Origin: Campylobacter hepaticus
Lineage (GTDB): Bacteria > Campylobacterota > Campylobacteria > Campylobacterales > Campylobacteraceae
Assembly: GCF_001687475.2 (NCBI RefSeq)
Contig: NZ_CP031611.1
Coordinates: 1,178,001-1,242,000 of the forward strand
Direction of reading: 5' to 3'
DNA: 64,000 nt
The position numbers were made by a program, and so were the translations under genes. Under the pieces are notes generated by a model. The model was not told the DNA's origin and made no database searches. It worked only from the letters and a program-made list of their open reading frames with translations. Below, one piece after another: positions 37,956-49,707 of the stretch (the stretch's first letter is position 1; every line of letters starts with the position of its first letter).

Positions 37956-37997
37956 GACTTACTCCATCCAGTTTAAACTTCTCTTAACCGCTTTATG

Positions 37998-39446
37998 TCA
38001 ATACTTAAACATAGTTTCTATTTCAAAACTATTTTTACTAGGAGTAAAAATCTTAGCTATTTGATATTGTTCTTTAATAGTTTTTATATCCTTAAAATAC
38101 CCAACAGCTAAACCTGCTAAATAACCTGCACCTAGTGCTGTAGTTTCAACACTTTTTGGTCTTTTAATATCAAAACCAAATAAATCAGCTTGAATTTGCA
38201 TCAAATAATCACTCGCACTAGCACCTCCATCTACGCGAATTTCAGTGCATGAACACCCTAAATCTTTTTCCATTTCTTTTACTATATCATAAACTTGAAA
38301 AGCTATTCCTTCTAAAACAGCTCTAGCAAGATGCCCATCAGTAGTAGCCCTACTTATACCAAAAATAGCCCCTCTTGCATACTGATCCCAATAAGGCGCT
38401 CCAAATCCAGCTAAAGCAGGTACAAAATATACCCCACCATTATCTTTTTCTGTAGATGCTAAAGTATTAATATCAGCTGAGGTTCTTATAAGCCTAAGTC
38501 CATCTCTTAGCCATTGTATAGCAGCCCCACCTATAAAAACCCCACCTTCTAAAGCATAAGTTATTTCATCATTAATTTGCCATGCTATAGTGCTTAAAAG
38601 ATTGTTTTTACTTAAAACAGGAGTTTTACCACAATTCATCAATAAAAAACATCCTGTTCCATAAGTATTTTTCATCATGCCTTTTTCAGTACACATTTGA
38701 CCAAATAATGCAGCTTGTTGATCTCCGGCTATACCTGCTATTGGAATTTCACTATCAACCCATCTAGTAGCTGTATACCCATAAATTTCACTAGAACTTT
38801 TAACTTCAGGAAGTATTGATCTTGGTATATCAAATAATTCAAGTAATTCATCATCCCATGATAAAGTATGGATATTATAAAGCATGGTTCTACTAGCATT
38901 GCTTACATCAGTTACATGAATTTTCCCCTTAGTTAAATTAAAAATAAGCCAAGTATCTATAGTCCCAAAGCACAATTCTCCTTTTTTAGCTTTTAATCTT
39001 GCACCTTCTACATTATCTAATATCCATTTTATTTTAGTAGCTGAAAAATAAGCATCTATAACCAAACCTGTTTTAGCTTGTATTAAATCGAATTTATCTT
39101 TTTTAAGTTCTTGACAAAAATCAGCCGTTCTTTTATCTTGCCAAACTATGGCATTATATATAGGTTCTAAAGTATTTCTATCCCAAATAATAGTAGTCTC
39201 TCTTTGATTTGTAATGCCTAAAGCTGCAATATCTTTAGCATTTAAATTAGCTCTTGCTAAAGATTCTGTAAGTGTAGAAATTTGAGAACTCCAAATTTCT
39301 TTTGGATCATGTTCTACCCAACCAGGTTGGGGATAAATTTGAGTAAAATCTTTTTGTGCTATAGAAATAATATTTGAATTCTCATCAAAAATTAAAGTTC
39401 TTGAAGAAGTTGTTCCTTGATCTAAAGACATGATATATTTTTTCAT
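37998..39446 (-). CDS. glpK: Glycerol kinase, C-terminally truncated by a nonsense codon
   Basis: Phosphorylates glycerol to glycerol-3-phosphate. FGGY-kinase blocks are intact: [10 protein letters not shown] (phosphate loop) near the start, [13 protein letters not shown] at about 240, [10 protein letters not shown] at about 262 and [10 protein letters not shown] at about 403. The frame ends at residue 482 with TGA at 37998-38000. Reading through it continues in frame as HKAVKRSLNWME to a TAA at 37959-37961; the family has a tryptophan here (YxGWKKAV), so the TGA is most simply a TGG-to-TGA mutation. Only the last 14 positions are lost, so activity could survive. Lies between broken glpD and glpF in one operon. 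Confidence 0.88.
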   Translation of the reverse strand: MKKYIMSLDQGTTSSRTLIFDENSNIISIAQKDFTQIYPQPGWVEHDPKEIWSSQISTLTESLARANLNAKDIAALGITNQRETTIIWDRNTLEPIYNAIVWQDKRTADFCQELKKDKFDLIQAKTGLVIDAYFSATKIKWILDNVEGARLKAKKGELCFGTIDTWLIFNLTKGKIHVTDVSNASRTMLYNIHTLSWDDELLELFDIPRSILPEVKSSSEIYGYTATRWVDSEIPIAGIAGDQQAALFGQMCTEKGMMKNTYGTGCFLLMNCGKTPVLSKNNLLSTIAWQINDEITYALEGGVFIGGAAIQWLRDGLRLIRTSADINTLASTEKDNGGVYFVPALAGFGAPYWDQYARGAIFGISRATTDGHLARAVLEGIAFQVYDIVKEMEKDLGCSCTEIRVDGGASASDYLMQIQADLFGFDIKRPKSVETTALGAGYLAGLAVGYFKDIKTIKEQYQIAKIFTPSKNSFEIETMFKY

Positions 39447-39454
39447 TTTTCTCC

Positions 39455-40951
39455 TTAAATTTGATATTGTTTAGTTAAATGTATAAATTCATTAATTTCA
39501 TTTTCTATTTTTTCTTTATTCCATTTAAAATAATTACCTAAATATTCTCCAAGTTCTCTAGCGCATTCTTCTAGCTAAAACATATTCTATTTTTTGAGCC
39601 ATTTCTTCTTCTAAAGCCCAAAATACTTGAGCATAGGTATAAGGATAATTTTTATGTATTTTTTTATCTAAGCCCTTTACTTCTAAATTTAAAATTGCCT
39701 TTGCATCTAAACCATAAACACTTAATCTTTCTCCAAATGTTAAGTTCTTATCATAAGTACTAAGTTTTATATCCTTGCTTTTACATTTTTTATCACTTAA
39801 TAAAGCCAAATCAATAGCTTTATTTATAGTTTGTTCAGCCATAATACGACAAGTAGTCCATTTACCTCCATTAATACTTATTAAATTACTTTTTGAAACT
39901 TCTATTTTATGACTTCTTGAAAGATTTTTAGTATCTTTATTAGCATCATTAATTAAAGGTCTTAAACCCACAAAAATACTTTTAATATCTTCTCTTTTAG
40001 GTTTTTTTTCAAAATATTTGGCTACATTTTCTAAGATAAATTCTATTTCTTCTTCTAAGGCTTTTGGTTCATAAGTAACTTTTTCTATTTTAGTATCAGT
40101 AGTTCCTATTAAAACTTTATCATACCAAGGAATAGCAAAAAGAACGCGCCCATCTGAAGTAGCTGGTATGATTAAAGCGTTTTCATTAGGAAAGAATTCT
40201 TTATTTACTACTATATGAATTCCTTGACTTGGTACTATATCACTAGGACTTGAATCCATTCTTAAAATTTCACTGCTAAATACTCCAGTAGCATTAATAA
40301 TACATTTTGCATTAATTTTAAATTCTTTTTGATTTAATTCATCAAAAACATAAAGTCCTTTTAAAATACCCTTATCATCTTTTATAAATTGAGTCACATT
40401 CATGTAATTTAAAACACAAGCACCAAATTCATAAGCAGTTTTTGCTAAAGAAAAAGCCATTCTAGCATCATCAAAACAAGCATCATAATAACTTACGCCA
40501 AATTGTAATTCTTCTTTTTTGATATTTTTAAGAGAATTTTTTGCTTGTTTTTTATTTAAGTACTTAGCTTTACCTATATTAAATTTACCTGCTAAAAAAT
40601 CATATAATTTTAAACCTATAAAATAATAACAAGCCTTAAAAAAGATTTAGCTGGTATGATAAATTTTTATTTTTTAGATAAATTGCAAGCATTAATTAAT
40701 AATTGATTTCTTTCATGTAAAGCTTCATAAACTAAAGTAAGATTACCTTGAGCTAAATATCTTACTCCTCCATGTAAAAGTTTAGTAGAACGGCTAGAAG
40801 TACCTTTAGCAAAATCATATCTTTCTAAAAGTAAGGTTTTATAACCCCTACTTGATGAATCAAGTGCTAAAGCAAGCCCAGTAGAACCTCGACCTATAAT
40901 AACAAGATCATAAAAATCTTTTAAATTTTTTATTTGTTCTTCTCTTTTCAA
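39455..40951 (-). pseudogene. glpD: Glycerol-3-phosphate dehydrogenase GlpD, multiply broken
   Basis: FAD-dependent respiratory enzyme oxidising glycerol-3-phosphate. Four changes are visible. The first frame has [17 protein letters not shown] intact but the FAD loop reads GRGSTG instead of GGGATG. It stops with TAA at about 40667 (LSKK*KFIIPAKSF). A T6 run at about 40644-40649 then breaks the frame; one more T would join it to FKACYYFIGLKLYDFLAG and the long frame 40460-39558. Near the end ARRMR is followed by a stop, and CARELGEYLGNYFKWNKEKI continues in another frame down to 39455, with about 15 residues missing between. This is a clear pseudogene. Confidence 0.92.
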
Positions 40952-41140
40952 TTTGTAACCTTTTTGGAATTAAGTATACTATAAATTGAAAGGTATTTTA
41001 AAGAAAAATTTAAAAGCATTGCTTTAAAAATAAGAAATTTGTGTATTTATGTAAAAAAATATTGGGAAAATTTATCACTTTAATATAAATTTGAGAAAAA
41101 TAGTAACAAAATTTAAATCATTTAAAAAATTAATTTTATT

Positions 41141-41192
41141 AAAAAAAATATAAAGTTATAAAAAGTTTATTTATCTTAATATAACTTTATAT
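41141..41192 (-). terminator. gyrB terminator
   Basis: A 13-bp perfect stem (41148-41160 with 41180-41192) followed on the minus strand by a run of seven Ts, starting 7 nt after the gyrB stop. It separates gyrB from the glp operon, which must have its own promoter in 40952-41140. Confidence 0.85.
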
Positions 41193-41198
41193 ATTTGA

Positions 41199-43529
<2,331 letters not shown>

Positions 43530-44597
43530 TTATAAAATTATAGGCATGATAATTACTGATAGCCCTTGAGATTTAACTATAAATGCTGAATTAGGTTCAT
43601 TTACACCTAGGGTAAATTTTTCTTCTTCTATAGAACTTAAAAAATCAAGTAAATATTTGATTTTTATAATAAGACTAAATTCTTCATCAATAGGACTTTG
43701 AATTTGAAGTTCTGTTTTTGCTTCCATATTATCTAAGCTTATACCTTCAAAAATAATTTTATCTTTATTAAAATGCAATTTCATTTTTTCAGTTACAACG
43801 CTAATTTTTTTAAGAGAATCTATAAAGTCTTCTGTTGAAAAACTAAGTTCTTGTTTAAAATTTTTTGGAATTACTTTTTCATAATCAGGAAATTTATCAT
43901 TGATAAGTTTAGTGAAAAATTCAAAATTTTCATTTTTAGCAATAAGCATGTTTTGATCATAAAAAATTTCTATTTTTTCATAAAAGAGTTTTTGCATTTC
44001 CATGATAGCTTTTTTAGGAATGCTAAAGCTAAATTCTTGATTATTTGTTTTTTCTAAAGTATAAATAGCAAGGCGTTTTGTATCAGTTCCTACGAAGTTA
44101 ATTTTATCGGTTTTTATATCTAAAAATGCACCATTTAAAGAGTATTTTGGATTGTTCGTATCAATACTTGGTAATATTTTTTTAAGAGATCTGCTTAAAT
44201 CATTTGAGTCAATATTGAATTGATTTTTACCTTCTGTATTAGGGAAGTTAGGAAAATCTTCATAATTAAACATAGGAAGTTTATACTTAGTGCTTTTTTG
44301 TCTTATAAATAAGAAATTATCTATGGTTTCTAAGATTACTTCTTCATTATTTAAATTTTTAATCACATCACTAATACTTTTTGCATTTGCAGTTGCAAAA
44401 CCATTTGATTCTATGCGTATTTTTTTTATTTTATAATCAATCCCTATTTCATAATCACTTGCTCTTATGATAAGTTTATCTTCATCAGCATGAAAAAAAA
44501 GATGAGAAGTAATGGTACTAGAGTCCTTTTTTTCTACATAAGCATTGCATAAAATTACTGCAGATTCTAAAGTATTTTTATTGATACTTAACTTCAT
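43530..44597 (-). CDS. dnaN: DNA polymerase III beta sliding clamp
   Basis: Processivity clamp of the replicative polymerase. I choose ATG 44597, preceded by AAGGAG, giving 355 residues beginning MKLSINKNTLESAV; the open frame extends 12 codons further upstream but that part matches nothing in the family. The sequence shows three clamp-like repeats and ends in VIMPIIL. Lies between dnaA and gyrB in the usual order. Confidence 0.96.
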   Translation of the reverse strand: MKLSINKNTLESAVILCNAYVEKKDSSTITSHLFFHADEDKLIIRASDYEIGIDYKIKKIRIESNGFATANAKSISDVIKNLNNEEVILETIDNFLFIRQKSTKYKLPMFNYEDFPNFPNTEGKNQFNIDSNDLSRSLKKILPSIDTNNPKYSLNGAFLDIKTDKINFVGTDTKRLAIYTLEKTNNQEFSFSIPKKAIMEMQKLFYEKIEIFYDQNMLIAKNENFEFFTKLINDKFPDYEKVIPKNFKQELSFSTEDFIDSLKKISVVTEKMKLHFNKDKIIFEGISLDNMEAKTELQIQSPIDEEFSLIIKIKYLLDFLSSIEEEKFTLGVNEPNSAFIVKSQGLSVIIMPIIL

Positions 44598-44639
44598 TTT
44601 TTCTCCTTGGTTTATTTTAATTTTAAATTTCATTGTAAT

Positions 44640-44757
44640 AATAAGCTTATTGAAATTGTGAAATTTTTCAAAGCAAAATAATCAAATTTGTATTTTATCA
44701 TACTTTGCTTAATTCTATTTTTTCACATCGCTTTTTATATTTTTCACATTTTTTCAC
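44640..44757. other. Probable part of oriC: DnaA-box-like cluster
   Basis: Between dnaN and dnaA are AT-rich DNA and repeated TTTTCACA-type strings: TTTCACAT at 44721-44728, TTTTCACA at 44741-44748, TTTTCACC at 44751-44758 (touching the dnaA stop), and the inverted TTGTGAAA at 44657-44664. Epsilon-proteobacterial DnaA boxes share the TTCACA core. The gene context (dnaA-dnaN-gyrB) supports an origin. No functional evidence is available. Confidence 0.45.
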
Positions 44758-46080
44758 CTAACTTTGACTTTTTACAAGAATTTTATTTTTTAATTCTTCG
44801 ATTTTTGTTTTTAAATTAGAATCATTTTCTATCATTTCTGTGATTTTTTTAACATTATGTGAAATAGCAGTATGATCTTTCATTTCAAAATAATTAGCAA
44901 GTTGTGGCATAGTTAAAGTAGTTAGCGTTCTTGCTAAGTATATGATAATACGTCTTGCTAAGACTATGTTTTGCGTTTTTTTATTTGATTTCACATCACT
45001 TGGTTTAATGTTAAATTCTTTACAGATTAAAGATAAAATATCATCTATAGTGATATTTTCTTTTTTTTCTTTAATGTGATCTTTCATCACACTTTTAGCA
45101 AGTTCTAGGGTGATTTCTTGTCCTAGTATGGTAGCATAAGCATTTAAACTTATAATAATACCTTCAATTTCTCTTATATTATCCCCTAAAGAAGTGGCTA
45201 TATAATTTATAATTTCATTAGAAAGATTAATATCATTAAATTCACATTTTTTTCTAATGATAGCTATTTTTGTGTCTAGTTGAGGAGGGGTGATATCAGC
45301 TATAATGCCATGTGAAAAGCGACTTTTTAAACGTTCTGTTATGCCTTTTAGCATATTGGGTGGATTATCTGAGGTCATGATAATTTGCCCATCATTGTTT
45401 TTGATTTCATTAAAGATGAAAAAAAATTCTTCTTGAATTTTATCAGTTTTTCCTAAAAACTGTACATCATCTATGAGTAAAACATCACAATTTCTGTATT
45501 TTTCATGGAATTTGTCTAAGGATCCGTTTTTTAAATTTGAAGTAAAGTCGTTGATAAAATTTTCACTTGTAGCATAAATAACTTTTTTTCCCATTTCTAA
45601 ACTTGCATTCCCTACTGCTTGAAGTAAATGTGTTTTTCCAAGTCCTGTTGTACCATAGATAAAAATAGGATTATAAAGTTTTCCAAGCTTATCTTTATGA
45701 GTGATGGCCTTGCAAGATCCATAAGCGTATTTATTAGAATCTCCCACAACAAAACTTTCAAAGGTAAAAGAAGGATTTAAAATAGTACTTTGTGCTTTAA
45801 TATGTGCTATATCGATTTTTGAGTTTTTATTGCTTGATTTATTATTTTGTGCTTGTATGTTAATGATGGCTTTATTCCCACTTTGTACCTCATAAAAATA
45901 GGCGATTTTTTTACTGTATTTTGTTTGTATGAATTTGGCCATGAGTTCATTAGGAGCGTTAAAAACTAAAAGATCTGCTTTGCTTTGTTTTTCATTGAAT
46001 TTCAAACTTGAAATATAATTTTCGTATTCGTTTTTGCTTAATTCTTTTTTGAAATTTTCAAGTATTTGACTTGGATCCAT
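44758..46080 (-). CDS. dnaA: Chromosomal replication initiator DnaA
   Basis: Binds oriC and opens the duplex. Domain I is at about 1-85. The AAA+ domain has Walker A GTTGLGKTHLLQ at about 142 and Walker B LLIDDVQF at about 201. The C-terminal DNA-binding domain has LARRIIIYLAR and the signature DHTAISHNVKKI at about 406. 440 residues, normal for Campylobacter. Transcribed toward dnaN and gyrB. Confidence 0.98.
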   Translation of the reverse strand: MDPSQILENFKKELSKNEYENYISSLKFNEKQSKADLLVFNAPNELMAKFIQTKYSKKIAYFYEVQSGNKAIINIQAQNNKSSNKNSKIDIAHIKAQSTILNPSFTFESFVVGDSNKYAYGSCKAITHKDKLGKLYNPIFIYGTTGLGKTHLLQAVGNASLEMGKKVIYATSENFINDFTSNLKNGSLDKFHEKYRNCDVLLIDDVQFLGKTDKIQEEFFFIFNEIKNNDGQIIMTSDNPPNMLKGITERLKSRFSHGIIADITPPQLDTKIAIIRKKCEFNDINLSNEIINYIATSLGDNIREIEGIIISLNAYATILGQEITLELAKSVMKDHIKEKKENITIDDILSLICKEFNIKPSDVKSNKKTQNIVLARRIIIYLARTLTTLTMPQLANYFEMKDHTAISHNVKKITEMIENDSNLKTKIEELKNKILVKSQS

Positions 46081-46174
46081 AAACTCTCTTTAAAATTTTT
46101 ACTTAAAAATTTTATCTTAAATTTTATAAAAAAAGATTAAAATTTGTTTTTATTATTGTTTAAAGGTATCAAAT

Positions 46175-46651
46175 TTGAAGATTTTAGGTATAGATCCAGG
46201 ATCAAGAAATTGTGGTTATGCTATCATAGAGCTTAATAAAACTAAAAAAACCCTTATAGAAGCAGGACTTATAAAGATAAAACCTAGCACTTTACAATAC
46301 CAAATCACAGAGCTTTGTGAAGGCTTAGATCTTATTTTTAAAAACCATTCTTTTGATGAGGTGGCTATAGAAGATATCTTTTTTGCTTACAATCCAAAAA
46401 GTGTTTTAAAACTCGCACAATTTCGCGGAGCTTTGTCTTTAAAAATTTTACAAATTCATGGAGACTTTAAAGAATACACTCCCTTACAAGTTAAAAAAGC
46501 CGTTACAGGTAAGGCTAAAGCAAGTAAAGAACAAGTTGCTTTTATGGTAAAAAGACTTTTAGGACTTAGTAAGGATATCAAGCCTTTAGACATTACTGAT
46601 GCTATTGCTATAGCTTTAACTCACGCAGCCAATTTAAGAATCAAAGTTTAA
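46175..46651 (+). CDS. ruvC: Crossover junction endonuclease RuvC
   Basis: Cuts Holliday junctions. The RNase H fold starts [17 protein letters not shown] with the first catalytic aspartate at about residue 6; others are in VAIEDIF (about 66) and [13 protein letters not shown] near the end. The start is a TTG at 46175 behind AAAGG, as no ATG precedes the essential first strand. 158 residues, normal. Divergent from dnaA. Confidence 0.94.
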   Translation: MKILGIDPGSRNCGYAIIELNKTKKTLIEAGLIKIKPSTLQYQITELCEGLDLIFKNHSFDEVAIEDIFFAYNPKSVLKLAQFRGALSLKILQIHGDFKEYTPLQVKKAVTGKAKASKEQVAFMVKRLLGLSKDIKPLDITDAIAIALTHAANLRIKV

Positions 46652-46661
46652 TTTTTTTAAG

Positions 46662-46678
46662 TTGGAACAGAATTTGCT
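46662..46678 (+). promoter_or_regulatory. Sigma-54 promoter of flgE
   Basis: TTGGAACAGAATTTGCT matches the RpoN consensus: GG at 46664-46665 and GC at 46676-46677 are separated by exactly ten bases. Hook genes of Campylobacter are class II, RpoN/FlgR-dependent, so the element fits the gene 73 nt downstream. Confidence 0.88.
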
Positions 46679-46750
46679 TTTAAATCCTCAAACGTAAAAG
46701 CTTTTTTTAAGTTTAAAACATAAAAAGCAATATTTTATAAAGGATTAAAA

Positions 46751-49312
46751 ATGATGAGATCACTTTGGTCGGGTGTGAGTGGACTACAAGGACACCAAGT
46801 TGCAATGGATGTTGAGGGTAATAATATCGCAAATGTAAATACAACAGGTTTTAAATACTCTCGTGCAGACTTTGGCACTATGTTTAGTCAAACTGTTAAA
46901 ATCGCTACGGCTCCAACTGATGGAAGAGGAGGGCAAAATCCCCTTCAAATAGGACTTGGAACTTCAGTTAATTCAACGACTAGAATACATTCTCAAGGTT
47001 CAGTACAAACTACGGATAAAAATACTGATGTGGCTATTAATGGGGATGGATTTTTTATGGTAAGTGATGATGGGGGCCTTACTAATTATCTTACGCGTTC
47101 TGGGGATTTTAAACTTGATGCTTATGGGAATTTTGTAAACAATGCAGGCTTTGTTGTACAAGGTTGGAATATCAACTGGGATGATCAAACCATAGACAGT
47201 TCAAGAAGCCCACAAAATATTTTTATAGATCCTGGTATGCATATCCCTGCGGCAAAATCTACTGAAGTAGCCATTAAAGCCAATCTTAATAGCGGGCTTA
47301 ACATAGGAACTTCAAGTAGAAATCTTTATGCTCTTGATTCAGTACATGGTTGGAATAAAAGAATAAGCAAAGCTGAAGATGAAAACGATCCAGGAACAAC
47401 ACAATTTTACACTACTTCTAAAAATTCTGTAGAAGTAACTGAAAAAGGAGTGGATGCAGGATCGCTTTTTAATGCTAAAGGACAAGGGTTAAATCTAAGA
47501 GATGGACAAGGTATTTGGGTAAGTTTTGCAGATGCAAAATTTACTACTAATCAAACAGGAACAGTTTTTGATGAGAATGATAAAAAAGCACAAACTAATG
47601 TAATTTTTTGGGGTAATAAAGATAAAAAAGTAACCCTAGATATAACCTTAAATGGGGTAAAAATTCAAAATGATAGTATTGCAAGTTTAGATGAAGCTAT
47701 AGCTTATATCAATACTTTCACCGCTCCAACTGATACTAGGGATGGAACAGGGGTAAGAGCAGTTAAAAAGGCTGATGGTTCAGGCATAGAATTTATCAAT
47801 GATAATAGCAATGGCACCACAGACAATATGAAAAATATTAATTTAACTGTAAATAATGGAAATACAGCAGGTGAGCTTGCTACTATTAATATGAAAAATG
47901 GCAATAATGATGAATTTGATTGGGATAATGTACAATTAACACCTATTAATGGAAATAGCAATTGGGTTAAGACTCAAGCAAATCAAAATAATGGAAATAG
48001 TGTGCAAATCATTACAGCCCATAAATATATTTATAGTTCAAGCCCTGTGAGCTTGCCTCCTATGTATAATCCTGATGGGGGTCCTTCTTTTAGTACCGCA
48101 GGAGGAGCTAATTTAACCGATCCTGCATCTAAAAATTATAGAGATGCTCTTAATGGAGGACTTTTAAATACAAATGCAAGAACTTTTAGAACCACAGAGG
48201 ATTTAAGAGAGCTCTTACAAAGAGATGCTAGATATGGGGTAGATTATAGTGGTAATGGTAAATTAGATCTTAATGAAGATGTAAATCAAGGCGTAAAGGT
48301 TGTGGTTAATGAAAACGGACATTTTGCCATCTCTAATACTAAAGAAAGCTCTACCATACCAGCTGGTGGAAAAGGTGTAAATGGAGTTGGCAATAATCCT
48401 ATTCCAGCAAATGATACTCTTGTTGGACCAAAAAATATGAATTTTAGCGTTACTGCTTATACCAACAAAGAAGGAACAGTAAGCAGAAATGATGCTTTTA
48501 CAGCTATATTTAAGGCTTGGGATGGTCCTTTAGTAACAGGAGCTTCTATTAAAGAAAGTGAACAACTCAAACTCAGCGCTTTTTCAGCAGGGCTTGAAAT
48601 TTATGATTCTTTAGGTACAAAACATACCTTAGAAGTACAATTTGTTAAGCAAAGCACTACTCAAGATGGGGGTAATGAATGGCAAATGATTATCCGTGTG
48701 CCTGAACCTGCAGAAATCAATGCCACAGGAGAAGGTCCAAATAACATAGTAGTAGGAACAGCAAGATTTAACAATGATGGATCTTTAGCAAGTTATAGTC
48801 CAAAAACTATAAGTTTTTCTCCAAATAACGGAGCTGCTCCAAACCAACAAATCAAGCTTTCTTTTGGAACTAGTGGAAGCAATGATGGTCTTGTAAGTTC
48901 TAATTCTGCTTCAACCCTAACAGGTCAAGCAACTGATGGTTATCCTTCAGGAAATTTAAAACCAGATGCCATACGTGTGGATGATAAAGGAAATATCTTA
49001 GGTGAGTTTACCAATGGCAAAACCTTTGCCGTAGCAAAAATAGCCATGGCTTCAGTAGCAAATAACTCAGGTCTTGAAGAAATAGGTGGCAATCTTTTTA
49101 AAGTAACTGCAAATAGTGGCAATATAGTAGTAGGTGAAGCAGGAACAGGAGGTAGGGGTGAAATGAAAACTGCAGCCCTTGAAATGTCAAATGTGGATTT
49201 AAGCCGTTCTTTAACCCAACTTATCATAGTTCAAAGAGGTTATCAAGCAAATTCTAAAACCATTTCAACAAGTGATCAAATGTTACAAACCTTAATACAG
49301 CTTAAACAATAA
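46751..49312 (+). CDS. flgE: Flagellar hook protein FlgE
   Basis: Structural subunit of the flagellar hook, exported by the flagellar secretion system. The N-terminal rod/hook helix has SLWSGVSGLQGHQVAMDVEG and NNIANVNTTGFKYSR at about 4-36, and the C-terminal helix has LEMSNVDLSRSLTQLI through SDQMLQTLIQLKQ; these pair in the D0 core. The long centre (about 150-700) is the surface-exposed variable part typical of campylobacters, whose FlgE is about 850 residues. 853 residues here. Controlled by the RpoN promoter at 46662. Confidence 0.96.
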   Translation: MMRSLWSGVSGLQGHQVAMDVEGNNIANVNTTGFKYSRADFGTMFSQTVKIATAPTDGRGGQNPLQIGLGTSVNSTTRIHSQGSVQTTDKNTDVAINGDGFFMVSDDGGLTNYLTRSGDFKLDAYGNFVNNAGFVVQGWNINWDDQTIDSSRSPQNIFIDPGMHIPAAKSTEVAIKANLNSGLNIGTSSRNLYALDSVHGWNKRISKAEDENDPGTTQFYTTSKNSVEVTEKGVDAGSLFNAKGQGLNLRDGQGIWVSFADAKFTTNQTGTVFDENDKKAQTNVIFWGNKDKKVTLDITLNGVKIQNDSIASLDEAIAYINTFTAPTDTRDGTGVRAVKKADGSGIEFINDNSNGTTDNMKNINLTVNNGNTAGELATINMKNGNNDEFDWDNVQLTPINGNSNWVKTQANQNNGNSVQIITAHKYIYSSSPVSLPPMYNPDGGPSFSTAGGANLTDPASKNYRDALNGGLLNTNARTFRTTEDLRELLQRDARYGVDYSGNGKLDLNEDVNQGVKVVVNENGHFAISNTKESSTIPAGGKGVNGVGNNPIPANDTLVGPKNMNFSVTAYTNKEGTVSRNDAFTAIFKAWDGPLVTGASIKESEQLKLSAFSAGLEIYDSLGTKHTLEVQFVKQSTTQDGGNEWQMIIRVPEPAEINATGEGPNNIVVGTARFNNDGSLASYSPKTISFSPNNGAAPNQQIKLSFGTSGSNDGLVSSNSASTLTGQATDGYPSGNLKPDAIRVDDKGNILGEFTNGKTFAVAKIAMASVANNSGLEEIGGNLFKVTANSGNIVVGEAGTGGRGEMKTAALEMSNVDLSRSLTQLIIVQRGYQANSKTISTSDQMLQTLIQLKQ

Positions 49313-49707
49313 GCTTTAGAATTTATAAAATATTGTTTTTTCTCCCTTAAAAGGGAGAGCCTTGTTTTACAAGTCTATCTTGGTAGCTTTGTAATACTAG
49401 GCTTAGACTTGAACTGCCTTCAATTTATTGCTAACTCGCTTCTATTAAGGAAGTGAGTTGCGATAAAAATGTAAAAATCCTCATAAATAATGCAAATTTA
49501 ACTTTACTTTTACTTTTTAAAGATAAAATAGTCAATATTTTTATAGAAAGGAGAAAAAATGTCTTATATCACTTTTATACTTTCTCCTTTTTATATGCGT
49601 GCTTGGCACGCTTAATCTTACTTAATCTTATTATATATAAATTCTTCATATTTTAGTTTAAAGCACAAAGCTTTTTTTATATTTTTTAATTTATACAAAG
49701 GATAAAA
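49313..49707 (+). other. Structured intergenic region between flgE and metY
   Basis: About 395 bp with several hairpins: 49341-49348 with 49351-49358, 49370-49377 with 49404-49411, 49433-49442 with 49450-49459, 49547-49556 with 49581-49590, and 49597-49602 with 49606-49611. An 18-codon ORF with a strong ribosome site occupies 49559-49615. The first hairpin may end flgE transcription. The rest may be a leader of metY-metA or a small RNA. Confidence 0.5.
49559..49615 (+). CDS. Possible 18-residue leader peptide before metY
   Basis: ATG 49559 behind AAAGGAGAAAAA encodes MSYITFILSPFYMRAWHA then TAA. The ribosome site (49547-49556) is perfectly complementary to 49581-49590 inside the ORF, so a 10-bp hairpin could hide it. 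A GC-rich 6-bp stem (49597-49602 with 49606-49611) overlaps the stop and precedes TTAATCTTA. The next gene is metY, 92 nt on. The architecture suggests an attenuation-type leader, but the two methionines are not a strong run and the function is unproven. Confidence 0.35.
   Translation: MSYITFILSPFYMRAWHA

Noticed and set aside
49453-49656. 67-codon plus-strand frame before metY
   Set aside because: Poor composition, overlaps two hairpins, and a better-supported 18-codon ORF with a strong ribosome site lies in another frame.
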